From Ga0077555 sp050187415 (GTDB lineage: Bacteria > Pseudomonadota > Alphaproteobacteria > Rhizobiales > Hyphomicrobiaceae): a stretch of 64,000 bases of DNA. A model generated the notes under the pieces. That model was given only the letters and a program-made list of their open reading frames with translations, had not been told where the DNA came from and did no database searches. A program made the translations under genes and the position numbers. The stretch lies in NCBI GenBank assembly GCA_050187415.1, contig JBFWXN010000008.1, positions 51,593-115,592 of the forward strand. The letters are read 5' to 3'. Below, piece after piece: positions 52,095 to 60,501 of this stretch; positions within the stretch are counted from its first letter, which is position 1, and every line of letters starts with the position of its first letter.

Positions 52095-52601
52095 TTACTG
52101 CCGCGGTGCGGGGCCTTCGGCCTGCGGAGCGTCTGCGCCCGGCGCGGCATCCGGACCCTGACCCGGCTCGATCGGCGCGCCTTCCTGCTGCTCAGGCGCC
52201 GCCTGCTCTGCGGGCTGGGCCTGCACCGTCGCTTCCGCCGACTTTAGTTCGACCTGCGGCTCCACTTCCGCAACGGGGGCGGCTTCCTGCTTCTCGATCA
52301 CAACCGGGCGGTGACCGTAGCTGTGGCCGTAGCTGTAGCTAGGGGCGTAGCCGTAGGTGTAGGTCGGAACATGCCGGTACGTGCTGTGGCCGTAGCTGCG
52401 AACAGGTGCATAGCCGTAGCTATTGTGACCGTAGCTGTTGTGGCCGTAGCTGCGAACGTGGCTGTGGCCGTAACCCGAGGAGCGATAGCTGTGACCGTGG
52501 CTGTAGCCGTGGCCGGTGTGGCCGTAGGAGCGATAACCGGCCTCGGCGGCGGTGGCTGAAGCAAGGCCAAGAGCGAGGACGATGGCGACGATGGCTTTCA
52601 T
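52095..52601 (-). CDS. Secreted Tyr-Gly-His repeat protein
   Basis: A 168-residue exported protein with a signal peptide to about residue 21 (SATAAEAG). Residues about 22-98 are built from irregular units of SYGH, such as RSYGHTGHGYSHGHSYRSS, NSYGH twice in tandem, and YGYAP. The remainder is an Ala/Pro/Glu/Gln-rich acidic tail. AAGGA precedes the ATG. The His/Tyr repeats suggest metal binding or a wall-associated structural role; neither is shown. Repetitive sequence makes overlapping frames on both strands appear open. Confidence 0.7.
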   Translation of the reverse strand: MKAIVAIVLALGLASATAAEAGYRSYGHTGHGYSHGHSYRSSGYGHSHVRSYGHNSYGHNSYGYAPVRSYGHSTYRHVPTYTYGYAPSYSYGHSYGHRPVVIEKQEAAPVAEVEPQVELKSAEATVQAQPAEQAAPEQQEGAPIEPGQGPDAAPGADAPQAEGPAPRQ

Positions 52602-52787
52602 GACACTGGATCCTTTTGAGTATTTGGCTGAGCAGTCACGGATGAGGGGTCTTTCAGGTCCGCCGCAGTGATCCGTGCTTCATGACCCAGGTTATAAAAC
52701 ATCGTTCAGATAAACGCAATAAGAAACAGACCGTCTCGTTATAACAAAGTTGTGAGGTCGATGGGCGTTCTCCGCGAGCAACCGAAT

Positions 52788-54074
52788 TCAACCGGCTTTG
52801 CTGCGGGTCTCGACCTCCGGAAGGCGCCGCACGCGGACGCCCGTCACGCGATTGCGTTGCTTGCGGACAACCTCGAAACGATAGCCATGGAAGGTGAAAG
52901 CCTGGCCCACCTCGGGGATCATCTGGGCCTCGTGCATAATGAGGCCGGCAATCGTCGTTGCAGCTTCGTCGGGCAGATCCCAAACCATCGCCCGGTTCAG
53001 GTCCCTGATCGGCATCGTACCTTCGACGCTCACCGACCCATCTGCCAGCGGTCTGATTTGGGTCTCCGTGTCGTGCTCGTCCGAGATCTGGCCGACGATC
53101 TCCTCGATGATGTCCTCGAGTGTCACGAGGCCTTGTACTTCGCCGTATTCGTCCACGACGAGAGCGAGCTGGGTCTTCCGCGCCAGGAACTGGCCGAGCT
53201 GCTCCTTGAGGGTCGACGTATCGGGAACGAACCACGGTGGCGTCAAAATCGTGGCCACATCGACCCTGACGGGCTGCCAGTCGGCGCGCGCCAGCGCGGC
53301 CAGGAGGTCCTTGGTGTGCAGCACGCCGATGAAGTTGTCGGGGCGTTCACGCCACACCGGCATTCGGGAATATTGGCCCGCAAGCACCTGATCGATGATC
53401 GTAGATGGGGCCTCATCCGCGTTGATGGTGTCCATCTTCGTTCGGTGCACCATGACATCGAGAATCTGTAGTTCCCGGAGATCAAGGATCGCACCCAGCA
53501 TATCGGCGTCGGCCTTGGCCACGGCACCGCCTTGCTCGCCGAGCGCAATGCTGCCTCTCAGCTCTTCGTGCGCCGCCAGAATATCCGCCTGATCGTCCCT
53601 CTGCGTGGGCGTGGCTTTGAGTACCAGCTTGACGACCGCATGTACGGCGCCGCTGAACGGCCGCAGAAGCGTGATCAGCACGCGCATCGCCGGGGCCACC
53701 GCCAACGCCATGCGGTCGGAATACGCCAGAGCATACGTCTTCGGCAGCACTTCCGAGAAGATGACCACGACCACCGTCATGGCAACCGTCGCATAGGCGA
53801 CGCCCACATCACCGAACCAATTGATGAGCAGACTGGTCGCCAGCGCTGAGGCGAGAATATTGACGAGGTTGTTGCCGATCAGAACCGTGCCGATGATTCG
53901 CTCCGGCGAGGCGAGCAGTTTATTCACCAGCTTGGCTCGAGCACTGCCCTCTTGCTCGAGCGCCAGCATCCTGGCCCGCGAGACGGCGGTCAGGGCGGTC
54001 TCGCTGCCGCTGAAGAAGGCGGACAGCACCAGCAGCACGCCAACGGCCAATAACATCCAAACGTCGAGCGACAT
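52788..54074 (-). CDS. HlyC/CorC family transporter (CNNM-CBS-CorC_HlyC)
   Basis: A 428-residue membrane protein. The N-terminal DUF21/CNNM domain has several helices and the opening LSAFFSGSETALTAVSRARM. Two CBS domains at about 200-325 follow (VMVHRTKMDTI, YSRMPVWRE, GVLHTKDLL, LALVVDEYGEVQGLVTLEDIIEEIVG). The C-terminal CorC/HlyC domain covers about 345-428. Such proteins are linked to magnesium or cobalt efflux and not to true haemolysis. Start ATG 54074 is at the family N-terminus; the frame back to 54242 is non-conserved. It is downstream of aroB on the same strand, the usual order in this group. Confidence 0.93.
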   Translation of the reverse strand: MSLDVWMLLAVGVLLVLSAFFSGSETALTAVSRARMLALEQEGSARAKLVNKLLASPERIIGTVLIGNNLVNILASALATSLLINWFGDVGVAYATVAMTVVVVIFSEVLPKTYALAYSDRMALAVAPAMRVLITLLRPFSGAVHAVVKLVLKATPTQRDDQADILAAHEELRGSIALGEQGGAVAKADADMLGAILDLRELQILDVMVHRTKMDTINADEAPSTIIDQVLAGQYSRMPVWRERPDNFIGVLHTKDLLAALARADWQPVRVDVATILTPPWFVPDTSTLKEQLGQFLARKTQLALVVDEYGEVQGLVTLEDIIEEIVGQISDEHDTETQIRPLADGSVSVEGTMPIRDLNRAMVWDLPDEAATTIAGLIMHEAQMIPEVGQAFTFHGYRFEVVRKQRNRVTGVRVRRLPEVETRSKAG

Positions 54075-54153
54075 GGTTCCTACCGGCGGCCTCAAGGCCG
54101 CGCTGCTCAATTGAAGGGTCCCCGCGTCCCGGGACCTCAGGAAAACATCGACG

Positions 54154-55323
54154 TCAAGCGTCGCGGGCGGCGGCGACCTCGCGTTCCATGAACGCGGCGA
54201 GCCGTTCCTGCTCGACCTCGCGCGTGATGAAGGCGCTGCCAATCCCGCGGACCAGAATGAATGTCAGTCGTCCTTGCCGGACCTTCTTGTCCTGGGCCAT
54301 CAGACGTAGAAGCTCGGCGGACGTGGGCTTGTCGGGGCCGGGAATGTCGCAGACACGCGTCGGCAGTCCGACGCCATCGAGGTGTCGCGCAACGGCATCC
54401 GCCGTGCCGTGTGGCGCGAGGCCTTCTTCCTCCGAGAATCGAAAAGCCTGCGCCATCCCGATGGACACGGCCTCGCCATGCAGCAGCCTGTCCGAATAAC
54501 CCGCCCAAGCCTCGAGCGCGTGTCCGAACGTATGCCCGAGATTGAGCAGCATCCTGTCACCGGTTTCGGTCTCGTCGCGTGCGACGATGTCGGCCTTGGC
54601 GACCACCGAGCGGCGCACGGCCTCGCTCAGCACCGACACGTCGTTGCCGAACAAGCTGCGGTTATGCGCTTCCAGCCAGTCGTAGAACGGCCGATCGCCT
54701 AGCAATCCGTACTTTACGACCTCGGCGTAGCCTGCACGAAGTTCTCGGGCCGGAAGCGTGGAGAGCACGTCTGTATCCGCGAGCACGAGCGACGGCTGAT
54801 GGAAGGCACCGATCAGGTTCTTGCCGAGCCGGCTGTTGACCGCTGTCTTGCCGCCGACCGAACTGTCGACTTGCGCCAGCAGGCTTGTCGGGATCTGCAC
54901 ATAGCGAACGCCGCGACGGATCACGCTGGCCGCAAACCCGGCAAGGTCGCCGATGACTCCCCCGCCGAGGGCAATCACGAGGTCCGATCGCTCCAGGCCC
55001 ATGGCAAGGAGAGCATCCGTGACCTCGGCTAGTTGTCCCATGTTCTTGGTCGCCTCGCCCGGCTCGACCACGATCGTGCCGGCGTGCCGGCCTTCGGCGG
55101 CCAAAGCCGCTTCGAGAGGCGCAAGATGTCGGGCCGCGACATTGGTATCGGTGACAATTCCACAGCGCGCCCCGCCCAACCGTTCGGCGATCAATCCAAC
55201 GGCCTGCTGCAGGAGACCGGGCCCGATCAGCACGTCGTAACGCCGCTCAGCCAACTCCACGGTGACTTTGGCCGGGAGAACGGGCACGGCAGAAAGGCGA
55301 CTGGAAGGTTCGGGATCGTTCAC
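54154..55323 (-). CDS. aroB: 3-dehydroquinate synthase AroB
   Basis: An enzyme of about 389 residues that converts DAHP to 3-dehydroquinate, the second step of the shikimate pathway, using NAD and a divalent metal. Diagnostic parts are VIALGGGVIGDLAGFAAS, PTSLLAQVDSSVGGKTAVN, AEVVKYG, GHTFGHALE and LLHGEAVSIGM (metal His). The GTG start at 55323 is preferred because GAGG lies eight bases upstream and the leader then matches the family length; ATG 55374 is the alternative. It follows aroK on the minus strand. Confidence 0.95.
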   Translation of the reverse strand: MNDPEPSSRLSAVPVLPAKVTVELAERRYDVLIGPGLLQQAVGLIAERLGGARCGIVTDTNVAARHLAPLEAALAAEGRHAGTIVVEPGEATKNMGQLAEVTDALLAMGLERSDLVIALGGGVIGDLAGFAASVIRRGVRYVQIPTSLLAQVDSSVGGKTAVNSRLGKNLIGAFHQPSLVLADTDVLSTLPARELRAGYAEVVKYGLLGDRPFYDWLEAHNRSLFGNDVSVLSEAVRRSVVAKADIVARDETETGDRMLLNLGHTFGHALEAWAGYSDRLLHGEAVSIGMAQAFRFSEEEGLAPHGTADAVARHLDGVGLPTRVCDIPGPDKPTSAELLRLMAQDKKVRQGRLTFILVRGIGSAFITREVEQERLAAFMEREVAAARDA

Positions 55324-55412
55324 CGTCAATACCTCAGCAATTCTCGCCGCAAAGTCGCGCCTCGCTCGCAACATTAGCCCTGGCCGAAGCGCGCCGGCGA
55401 TATGCGGCCTTT

Positions 55413-55985
55413 TCAGCGTTCCCGATCGGTCGGACCGACCAAAGGCGGATACTCCGCCAACATAGCCAGAATTTCGTCGACAATCACCTCGTGCGGCACG
55501 TCGCGGCTTTCGATCACCAGATCCGCCTCGGCATAAACGGGATAGCGCGCTTGCATCAGCCCGCGCATGACGGCTTCGGGGTCATCCACTTTGAGGAGAG
55601 GCCGGTTGTCGCGCTTCATCACGCGCCGCATCAACACGGGCAGATCAGCCTTCAGCCACAGCGCAATGCCCGCGGCCCGGACAGCCGCCCGCGTCTCGGG
55701 GTTCATGTAGGCGCCGCCGCCGGTCGCCAGCACTTGCGGGCCGTTCTGCAGCAGGCGTTTGATCACCCGCCGTTCGCCGTCACGAAACGAGGCTTCGCCG
55801 TGATCGGCAAAGATCTCGGGGATGGTCTTCTGGGCCGCCCGCTCGATCTCGTCATCCGCATCGACAAATGGAATATCCAGCCGATTTGCAAGCCGCCGCC
55901 CGACCGACGACTTCCCGCAACCCATGAGGCCGACCATCACCAAGGACCTAGCCCCGAGCCGGCGCTTGATCGCGGACACGTGCAT
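55413..55985 (-). CDS. aroK: Shikimate kinase AroK
   Basis: A 190-residue kinase that phosphorylates shikimate. The P-loop is GLMGCGKSSVG, the shikimate-binding Asp is in FVDADDEIE, an Arg is in SFRDGERRVI, and the GGG loop is in ATGGGAYMN. The lid Arg is in KRDNRPLL. ATG 55985 is chosen; the frame extends to a TTG at 56075 with no family similarity. It is the first gene of the aroK-aroB-corC run, with the promoter probably in the 210-base divergent gap before 56196. Confidence 0.95.
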   Translation of the reverse strand: MHVSAIKRRLGARSLVMVGLMGCGKSSVGRRLANRLDIPFVDADDEIERAAQKTIPEIFADHGEASFRDGERRVIKRLLQNGPQVLATGGGAYMNPETRAAVRAAGIALWLKADLPVLMRRVMKRDNRPLLKVDDPEAVMRGLMQARYPVYAEADLVIESRDVPHEVIVDEILAMLAEYPPLVGPTDRER

Positions 55986-56195
55986 CACATGGCCTGCCGT
56001 ACTGCGGCGGTTGGCTTGTGGATTGCGCGAACCCAAACGCAAATCATTGTTATCATAAAGAATTTCATGCTCCAAAGTGGGCCCGCACGGGATCTCCGAG
56101 GAGCCGCCCGAGTGCAGCGGCTTGGCTTCTCGCCGTCGAGGTCATAATGGAGACAACTTGGCTCATCACCAATTAGGGGTCCGTAGGATCGACTG

Positions 56196-56339
56196 ATGCC
56201 AAGCTTGTTCCGCTTCGTTTTCGTCGTAGGCCTCCTGTTCGCTGTGACGACAGGGGGGCTCTATGCGCTTGCCGCACTCTTCGAGCCTGAGCCGAAGGAA
56301 GTATCGCAGACGGTGCACGGCGTAAAGATTCGCAAATAG
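56196..56339 (+). CDS. 47-residue single-span membrane protein
   Basis: A very short gene encoding MPSLFRFVFVVGLLFAVTTG and onward: one membrane helix (residues about 3-28), then a short tail rich in Glu/Pro/Lys (FEPEPKEV, VKIRK). AGGA seven bases before ATG 56196 is a proper ribosome-binding site. Similar tiny membrane proteins with a helix followed by an EPxPxE motif occur upstream of xerD in related alphaproteobacteria, from memory of the family, and are often misannotated. The large exported protein follows 48 bases later, with xerD beyond. The function is unknown. Confidence 0.7.
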   Translation: MPSLFRFVFVVGLLFAVTTGGLYALAALFEPEPKEVSQTVHGVKIRK

Positions 56340-56387
56340 GCCGCGAGGCCGTCAGGCACGCGATCCGGCCGATGGGGATGAATTGCC

Positions 56388-58337
56388 ATGTTGCGCCTGT
56401 CTGCCGCTGTGGGCCTGTGCCTCGCGCTTTTGATCGCTGATGGCACGGTCCGAGCCGACGATGGCTGGAACCCATTCAAGGAGCGCGACCAAGCGCGTCG
56501 AGCTGAGCGGGCGACCGCCGCGCGCGAGCAGGAGCTTCAGCAGGCTCCGACCTTGCCACCAATGAACGGGGTGGCATGGCGGCCATGGCTCGAGGACGGT
56601 ACGCGCGCCGACAGCCCGACATACCGCTATGGTGATCGGCCCGCCCCGAACTATTCGGACGAGCCACCTGCGCCATGGCAGGACGCAGCATCCGACGAGC
56701 GCCGACCGCCAGCCTCGGGCGCCCCTTCCGAGAGTGTCCAACGAGTCGAGCTTCAGGCACTGCCCCCGATCGCTGGAGCGGTGCCCGCGGACACGTCTGG
56801 CGTCGACGGCCCAGCCCTGGCTCCGACAGTCTGGCAGGGTGTCGACGGTGCGAGTATCGGCCAATTGCTCGCCCCACTTGCACTCCCGCCGCGGTCTGGA
56901 GCATTGGCGGACCTGTGGCGCCGGCTCCTGTCGTCGAGCGGTCCGCCCGCGAGCGCCAGCGGCGCCGGGGCAACAACCAGCTTTGACGCCGTTCGGATTG
57001 AAGCATTGTATCGCTCGGGCCTCATGGCCGAGTTGCGGAAAGTCATCGACGCCCGACCACCCGAAGCCGCCCATCCCATCGAAAACCTGCTCATTGCCCG
57101 CACGCGTATCGGGCTGGGCCAGCGCGAGATAGGCTGCTCGGCGATCAAGGGCCTGCAACCGGCGCAAGCGTCATTACCCAAACCAGCACGGCACGACTTC
57201 CTGCTGCTGGCGTCCCTCTGCGGCACCGGAGAGGGTGATGCCAGCAAGGCCGGCCTGGCCGCCGAGCTGTTGCGCGCAGAGGGCGTGTCGGACGTTCTGG
57301 CTCTCGCGAGCCTCGACGCTCTTGCCTCGGGCAACACTGCATCGTTCGAGGTGCCCAATACGAAATCGGTCTCGCTGCTCGACTACCGGTTCCTGGAGCT
57401 GGTCAAAGCCGATCCAGTGCTATCAGGCGCCGAGCCCACCCTGCTCGCCACCATCGCGACCAGCGGGAGAAGCGTGCCGGATCGCATTCTCGCGGCTGAA
57501 GCCGCTCTCTCCCTGCATGCGATCCCGCCCGACGACCTCGCCGCCGCGTATCGCTCCGCCAAGTTCTCCGAATCGGCGCTCGCGCAACCCTTCGCCGAGC
57601 GACAGGTCCCAGCGCTGCAACGCGCACTGCTCTTCCAGGCTTTCGAGGCCGGGCGGACACCCAACAACAAGGCGCGTTTCATCCGTGCGCTGCTTGACGA
57701 GATCCGTCGCTCCAATGGCCCCTACCGTCAGGCTGCCGCAATGCTGGCCCGGGCTCTGCCGGATCTGCACCCGTCACCCGACCTCGCATGGTTCTCCGAG
57801 ACCGCCATCGAAATCAGCCTGGCCGGCCATCGCACCGCTGCGCTTCGCGATTGGGCATCGGTCGCGAGCCGTGCTCGACCCGGTCGCTTCGACGATTGGC
57901 TGGCGCTGGCCGACATCGTCTCGACGGACTGGCAGGGACGTCGGGGCGAATATCTGCAAGCCGTGGAGCGCCGCGCCGTGAGCGGTGATCTCACATCCGA
58001 GCTGATGCACCGGCTGGTCACCGTCCTCGATGCGCTCGACTATCAGATCCCCATACCTCTTTGGGAGGCCGCAAGCCGCTCGCCTCAACCGACCACCGGC
58101 TTCTTGCCGGAAACCGGTGTGCTGAGCCAGCTCCAGAAAGCCGCGCAACAGCGTGAACAAGCCAAGGTGGTGTTGCTTGCGATGCGTGCGCTGGGCCCGG
58201 ACAGCGGCGAGACAGCGCATATGATCACGCTCGGTGACACGATCCGGGCTCTGAAACGCGTCGGGCTTGAAAACGAAGCCCGCAAGCTGGGGCTCGAAGC
58301 CGTCTATATGGCTTGGCCTCGCACCCGCATCGACTGA
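56388..58337 (+). CDS. Large exported hypothetical protein upstream of xerD
   Basis: A 649-residue protein with a signal peptide to about residue 24 (GTVRADDGWN). Residues about 25-190 are Pro/Ala-rich and disordered. From about 195 to the end the sequence is helical and Ala/Leu-rich with regular spacing (FDAVRIEALYRSGLMAEL, AELLRAEGVSDVLALASL, AEAALSLHAIPPDDLAAAY), suggesting TPR-like or other alpha-solenoid repeats. No enzymatic motif is seen. Homologs next to xerD in Hyphomicrobiales are known only as hypothetical or, misleadingly, antifreeze-like proteins. The gap to xerD is 10 bases, so they are one operon. Confidence 0.75.
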   Translation: MLRLSAAVGLCLALLIADGTVRADDGWNPFKERDQARRAERATAAREQELQQAPTLPPMNGVAWRPWLEDGTRADSPTYRYGDRPAPNYSDEPPAPWQDAASDERRPPASGAPSESVQRVELQALPPIAGAVPADTSGVDGPALAPTVWQGVDGASIGQLLAPLALPPRSGALADLWRRLLSSSGPPASASGAGATTSFDAVRIEALYRSGLMAELRKVIDARPPEAAHPIENLLIARTRIGLGQREIGCSAIKGLQPAQASLPKPARHDFLLLASLCGTGEGDASKAGLAAELLRAEGVSDVLALASLDALASGNTASFEVPNTKSVSLLDYRFLELVKADPVLSGAEPTLLATIATSGRSVPDRILAAEAALSLHAIPPDDLAAAYRSAKFSESALAQPFAERQVPALQRALLFQAFEAGRTPNNKARFIRALLDEIRRSNGPYRQAAAMLARALPDLHPSPDLAWFSETAIEISLAGHRTAALRDWASVASRARPGRFDDWLALADIVSTDWQGRRGEYLQAVERRAVSGDLTSELMHRLVTVLDALDYQIPIPLWEAASRSPQPTTGFLPETGVLSQLQKAAQQREQAKVVLLAMRALGPDSGETAHMITLGDTIRALKRVGLENEARKLGLEAVYMAWPRTRID

Positions 58338-58347
58338 GGGAGCCCCC

Positions 58348-59316
58348 ATGCCGAAGGCGTTGACGGCTACGGCCTCCGATCCGATCGAAGCCTTCCTTGA
58401 AATGATGGCCGCCGAGCGCGGTGCCGCGCCGAACACCCTCGCCGCCTACCGCCGCGACCTCGCGGATTTCGATCAGTTCCTGGCGCGGACCGGAATAGAC
58501 CTTGCCGACGCTCGTCCACGCGATCTGGCGAACTACCTGAAATCCATGGCCGGTGAGGGCCTTGCCGCAGCCTCGCGGGCGCGTCGCCTATCCTCGGTAC
58601 GACAATTCTATCGCTTCCTTGTCTCCGAAGGCCACGTCTCGGACGATCCAACCACGGGTTTCGCAGGCCCGCGGCGCGAACGGCCACTGCCGAAAATCGT
58701 GTCTGTGGGCGAGGTCGAACTCCTGCTCGACACAGCCTCGAGGCGAATCGAAGGGCAAAGCGGTCGGGACCGGTTTCGCGCGCTGCGCCTCAAGGCCCTG
58801 CTCGAGATCCTTTATGCGACGGGCATGCGTGTTTCCGAGTTGGTAGAGCTGCCCCGCAGCGTTCTGAACGGCGACGAGCGCATCCTTACGATCCGGGGCA
58901 AGGGCGGGCGCGAGCGGCTGGTACCGCTCAATCCGGCCGCCCGCGAGGCTCTGTCGCGCTATCTTGCGATCGGGGCCGACGGCGAGCATGACCTCTCGCC
59001 GATGCTCAGGACACGTTATCTTTTCCCCTCGCGCGGTGCCGAAGGCCATCTCACCCGGCAACGGCTGGCCCAAGAGCTGAAGCAACTCGCAACCGAGGCC
59101 GGCATCGCCGCTGAGCGGGTCTCTCCCCACGTCCTGCGGCACGCCTTCGCCAGCCACCTTCTCGATCGCGGAGCAGACCTGCGTGCGGTCCAACAACTCC
59201 TTGGACATGCCGACATTTCCACGACCCAGATCTACACGCATGTGCTGGAAGAACGACTTCGCCAGCTCGTACGCGAGCACCATCCACTCGCCAAAGCCCG
59301 CCTTGACGATGGTTGA
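58348..59316 (+). CDS. xerD: Tyrosine recombinase XerD
   Basis: A 322-residue site-specific recombinase that with XerC resolves chromosome dimers at dif. The full catalytic set is present: Arg161 (TGMRVSEL), Lys185 (RGKGGRER), His261 and Arg264 (HVLRHAF), His287 (LLGHADI) and nucleophile Tyr296 (TQIYTHV). The N-terminal SAM-like core-binding domain spans about 10-95. GAGGGAG before ATG 58348 sets the start. Its fixed position among housekeeping genes and lack of flanking repeats argue for the chromosomal Xer enzyme and against a mobile-element integrase. Confidence 0.95.
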   Translation: MPKALTATASDPIEAFLEMMAAERGAAPNTLAAYRRDLADFDQFLARTGIDLADARPRDLANYLKSMAGEGLAAASRARRLSSVRQFYRFLVSEGHVSDDPTTGFAGPRRERPLPKIVSVGEVELLLDTASRRIEGQSGRDRFRALRLKALLEILYATGMRVSELVELPRSVLNGDERILTIRGKGGRERLVPLNPAAREALSRYLAIGADGEHDLSPMLRTRYLFPSRGAEGHLTRQRLAQELKQLATEAGIAAERVSPHVLRHAFASHLLDRGADLRAVQQLLGHADISTTQIYTHVLEERLRQLVREHHPLAKARLDDG

Positions 59317-59410
59317 TGCAACCGGGAGAACGTCGCGCAGCCCTTGACGAGACCCCCTGTCGTCGTGAATGTCCGGCGAAATCCAAGGGATAGTCGAAAG
59401 CCCCTTCCCG

Positions 59411-60364
59411 ATGCGCACATACATCGAATTCGAGAAGCCCATCGCCGAGCTCGAGGCCAAGGTCGCCGAGCTCCGCTCGCTCTCGGAGGACGGCGGAAAC
59501 GTCTCGCTCGAAGAGGACATTGGTCGCCTCGAGCAGAAGGCGAACCAACTCCTCGCCGACACCTACGCCAAGCTCAATCCTTGGCAGAAGACGATGGTCG
59601 CGCGTCATGCGGAACGTCCGCACTGCCTCGACTACGTCAGCGGGCTGATCGAGGATTTCACGATCCTGGCGGGCGATCGCTATTACGCGGAGGATGCCGC
59701 CGTCGTGGGCGGCATGGGCATGTTCCGTGGTCGCAGCGTGATGGTCATCGGCCAGGAGAAGGGACACGACACCGAAAGCCGGATCAGGCACAACTTCGGC
59801 ATGGCGCGCCCCGAGGGTTACCGGAAGGCCGTCCGCCTGATGGAAATGGCCGAGCGCTTCAACCTCGCGGTCATCACTTTGGTCGATACCGCCGGCGCTT
59901 ATCCTGGCGTCGGTGCCGAGGAGCGCGGTCAGGCCGAGGCTATCGCCCGCTCCATCGATTGCTGCCTGTCACTTGGCGTTCCAATCGTAACGATCGTGAT
60001 CGGCGAGGGCGGTTCGGGCGGGGCCATCGCCATCGCGACGGCCAATCGGATCCTGATGCTGGAGCACTCCATATATACTGTCGCTTCACCCGAGGCTGCG
60101 GCCGCCATCCTGTGGCGCGACAAGGGCAAGGCGATCGACGCCGCGACATCCATGCGCATCACGGCCCAGGACCTGATCTCCCTCGGCGTCATCGACGAGA
60201 TCATCCCGGAACCGGTCGGCGGCGCGCACCGCGACAAGGCCGAGACCATCTCACGCGCCGGAGACGCCATCCAGCGAGCACTCGAGTCGATGGAAGGTCT
60301 CTCACCCGACGACTTGCGGGCCCAGCGCGCAGAACGGTTCATGCAGATGGGCAGAGGCCTGTAG
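59411..60364 (+). CDS. accA: Acetyl-CoA carboxylase carboxyltransferase subunit alpha
   Basis: A 317-residue alpha subunit that transfers CO2 from carboxybiotin to acetyl-CoA in fatty acid synthesis. The start MRTYIEFEKPIAELEAKVAEL at ATG 59411 is the conserved N-terminus, and 317 residues is the usual length. Other blocks are RHAERPHCLDYV, TLVDTAGAYPGVGAEERGQ and GEGGSGGAIAIA. In-frame extension to 59369 has no support. Between xerD and accA are 94 bases with no recognisable element. Confidence 0.95.
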   Translation: MRTYIEFEKPIAELEAKVAELRSLSEDGGNVSLEEDIGRLEQKANQLLADTYAKLNPWQKTMVARHAERPHCLDYVSGLIEDFTILAGDRYYAEDAAVVGGMGMFRGRSVMVIGQEKGHDTESRIRHNFGMARPEGYRKAVRLMEMAERFNLAVITLVDTAGAYPGVGAEERGQAEAIARSIDCCLSLGVPIVTIVIGEGGSGGAIAIATANRILMLEHSIYTVASPEAAAAILWRDKGKAIDAATSMRITAQDLISLGVIDEIIPEPVGGAHRDKAETISRAGDAIQRALESMEGLSPDDLRAQRAERFMQMGRGL

Positions 60365-60501
60365 TCCGAGCCGTCGCCCGAATTCTGCAACCCGAGCTGC
60401 CCTCGGCGCGAACAACCCATAGGCTCGGGCTCAATGGGCTTTCCCCGGAGCCCCTTCGTCGCTACATAGCGCCATTGAACCTCCAAGCCGCATCGGGTGC
60501 C

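Noticed and set aside
52311..52559. Plus-strand frame with repeated Val-Ala units
   Set aside because: It is the antisense reading of the SYGH repeats, with no ribosome-binding site.
58348..59316. Tyrosine recombinase as a sign of an integrated element
   Set aside because: Sequence and neighbours (accA, the aro genes) fit chromosomal XerD; no attachment repeats, tRNA or phage genes are nearby.
59344..60501. In-frame extension of rlmN through accA
   Set aside because: Overlaps accA in another frame; its text is Arg-rich noise, and RlmN family similarity begins only after ATG 60502.
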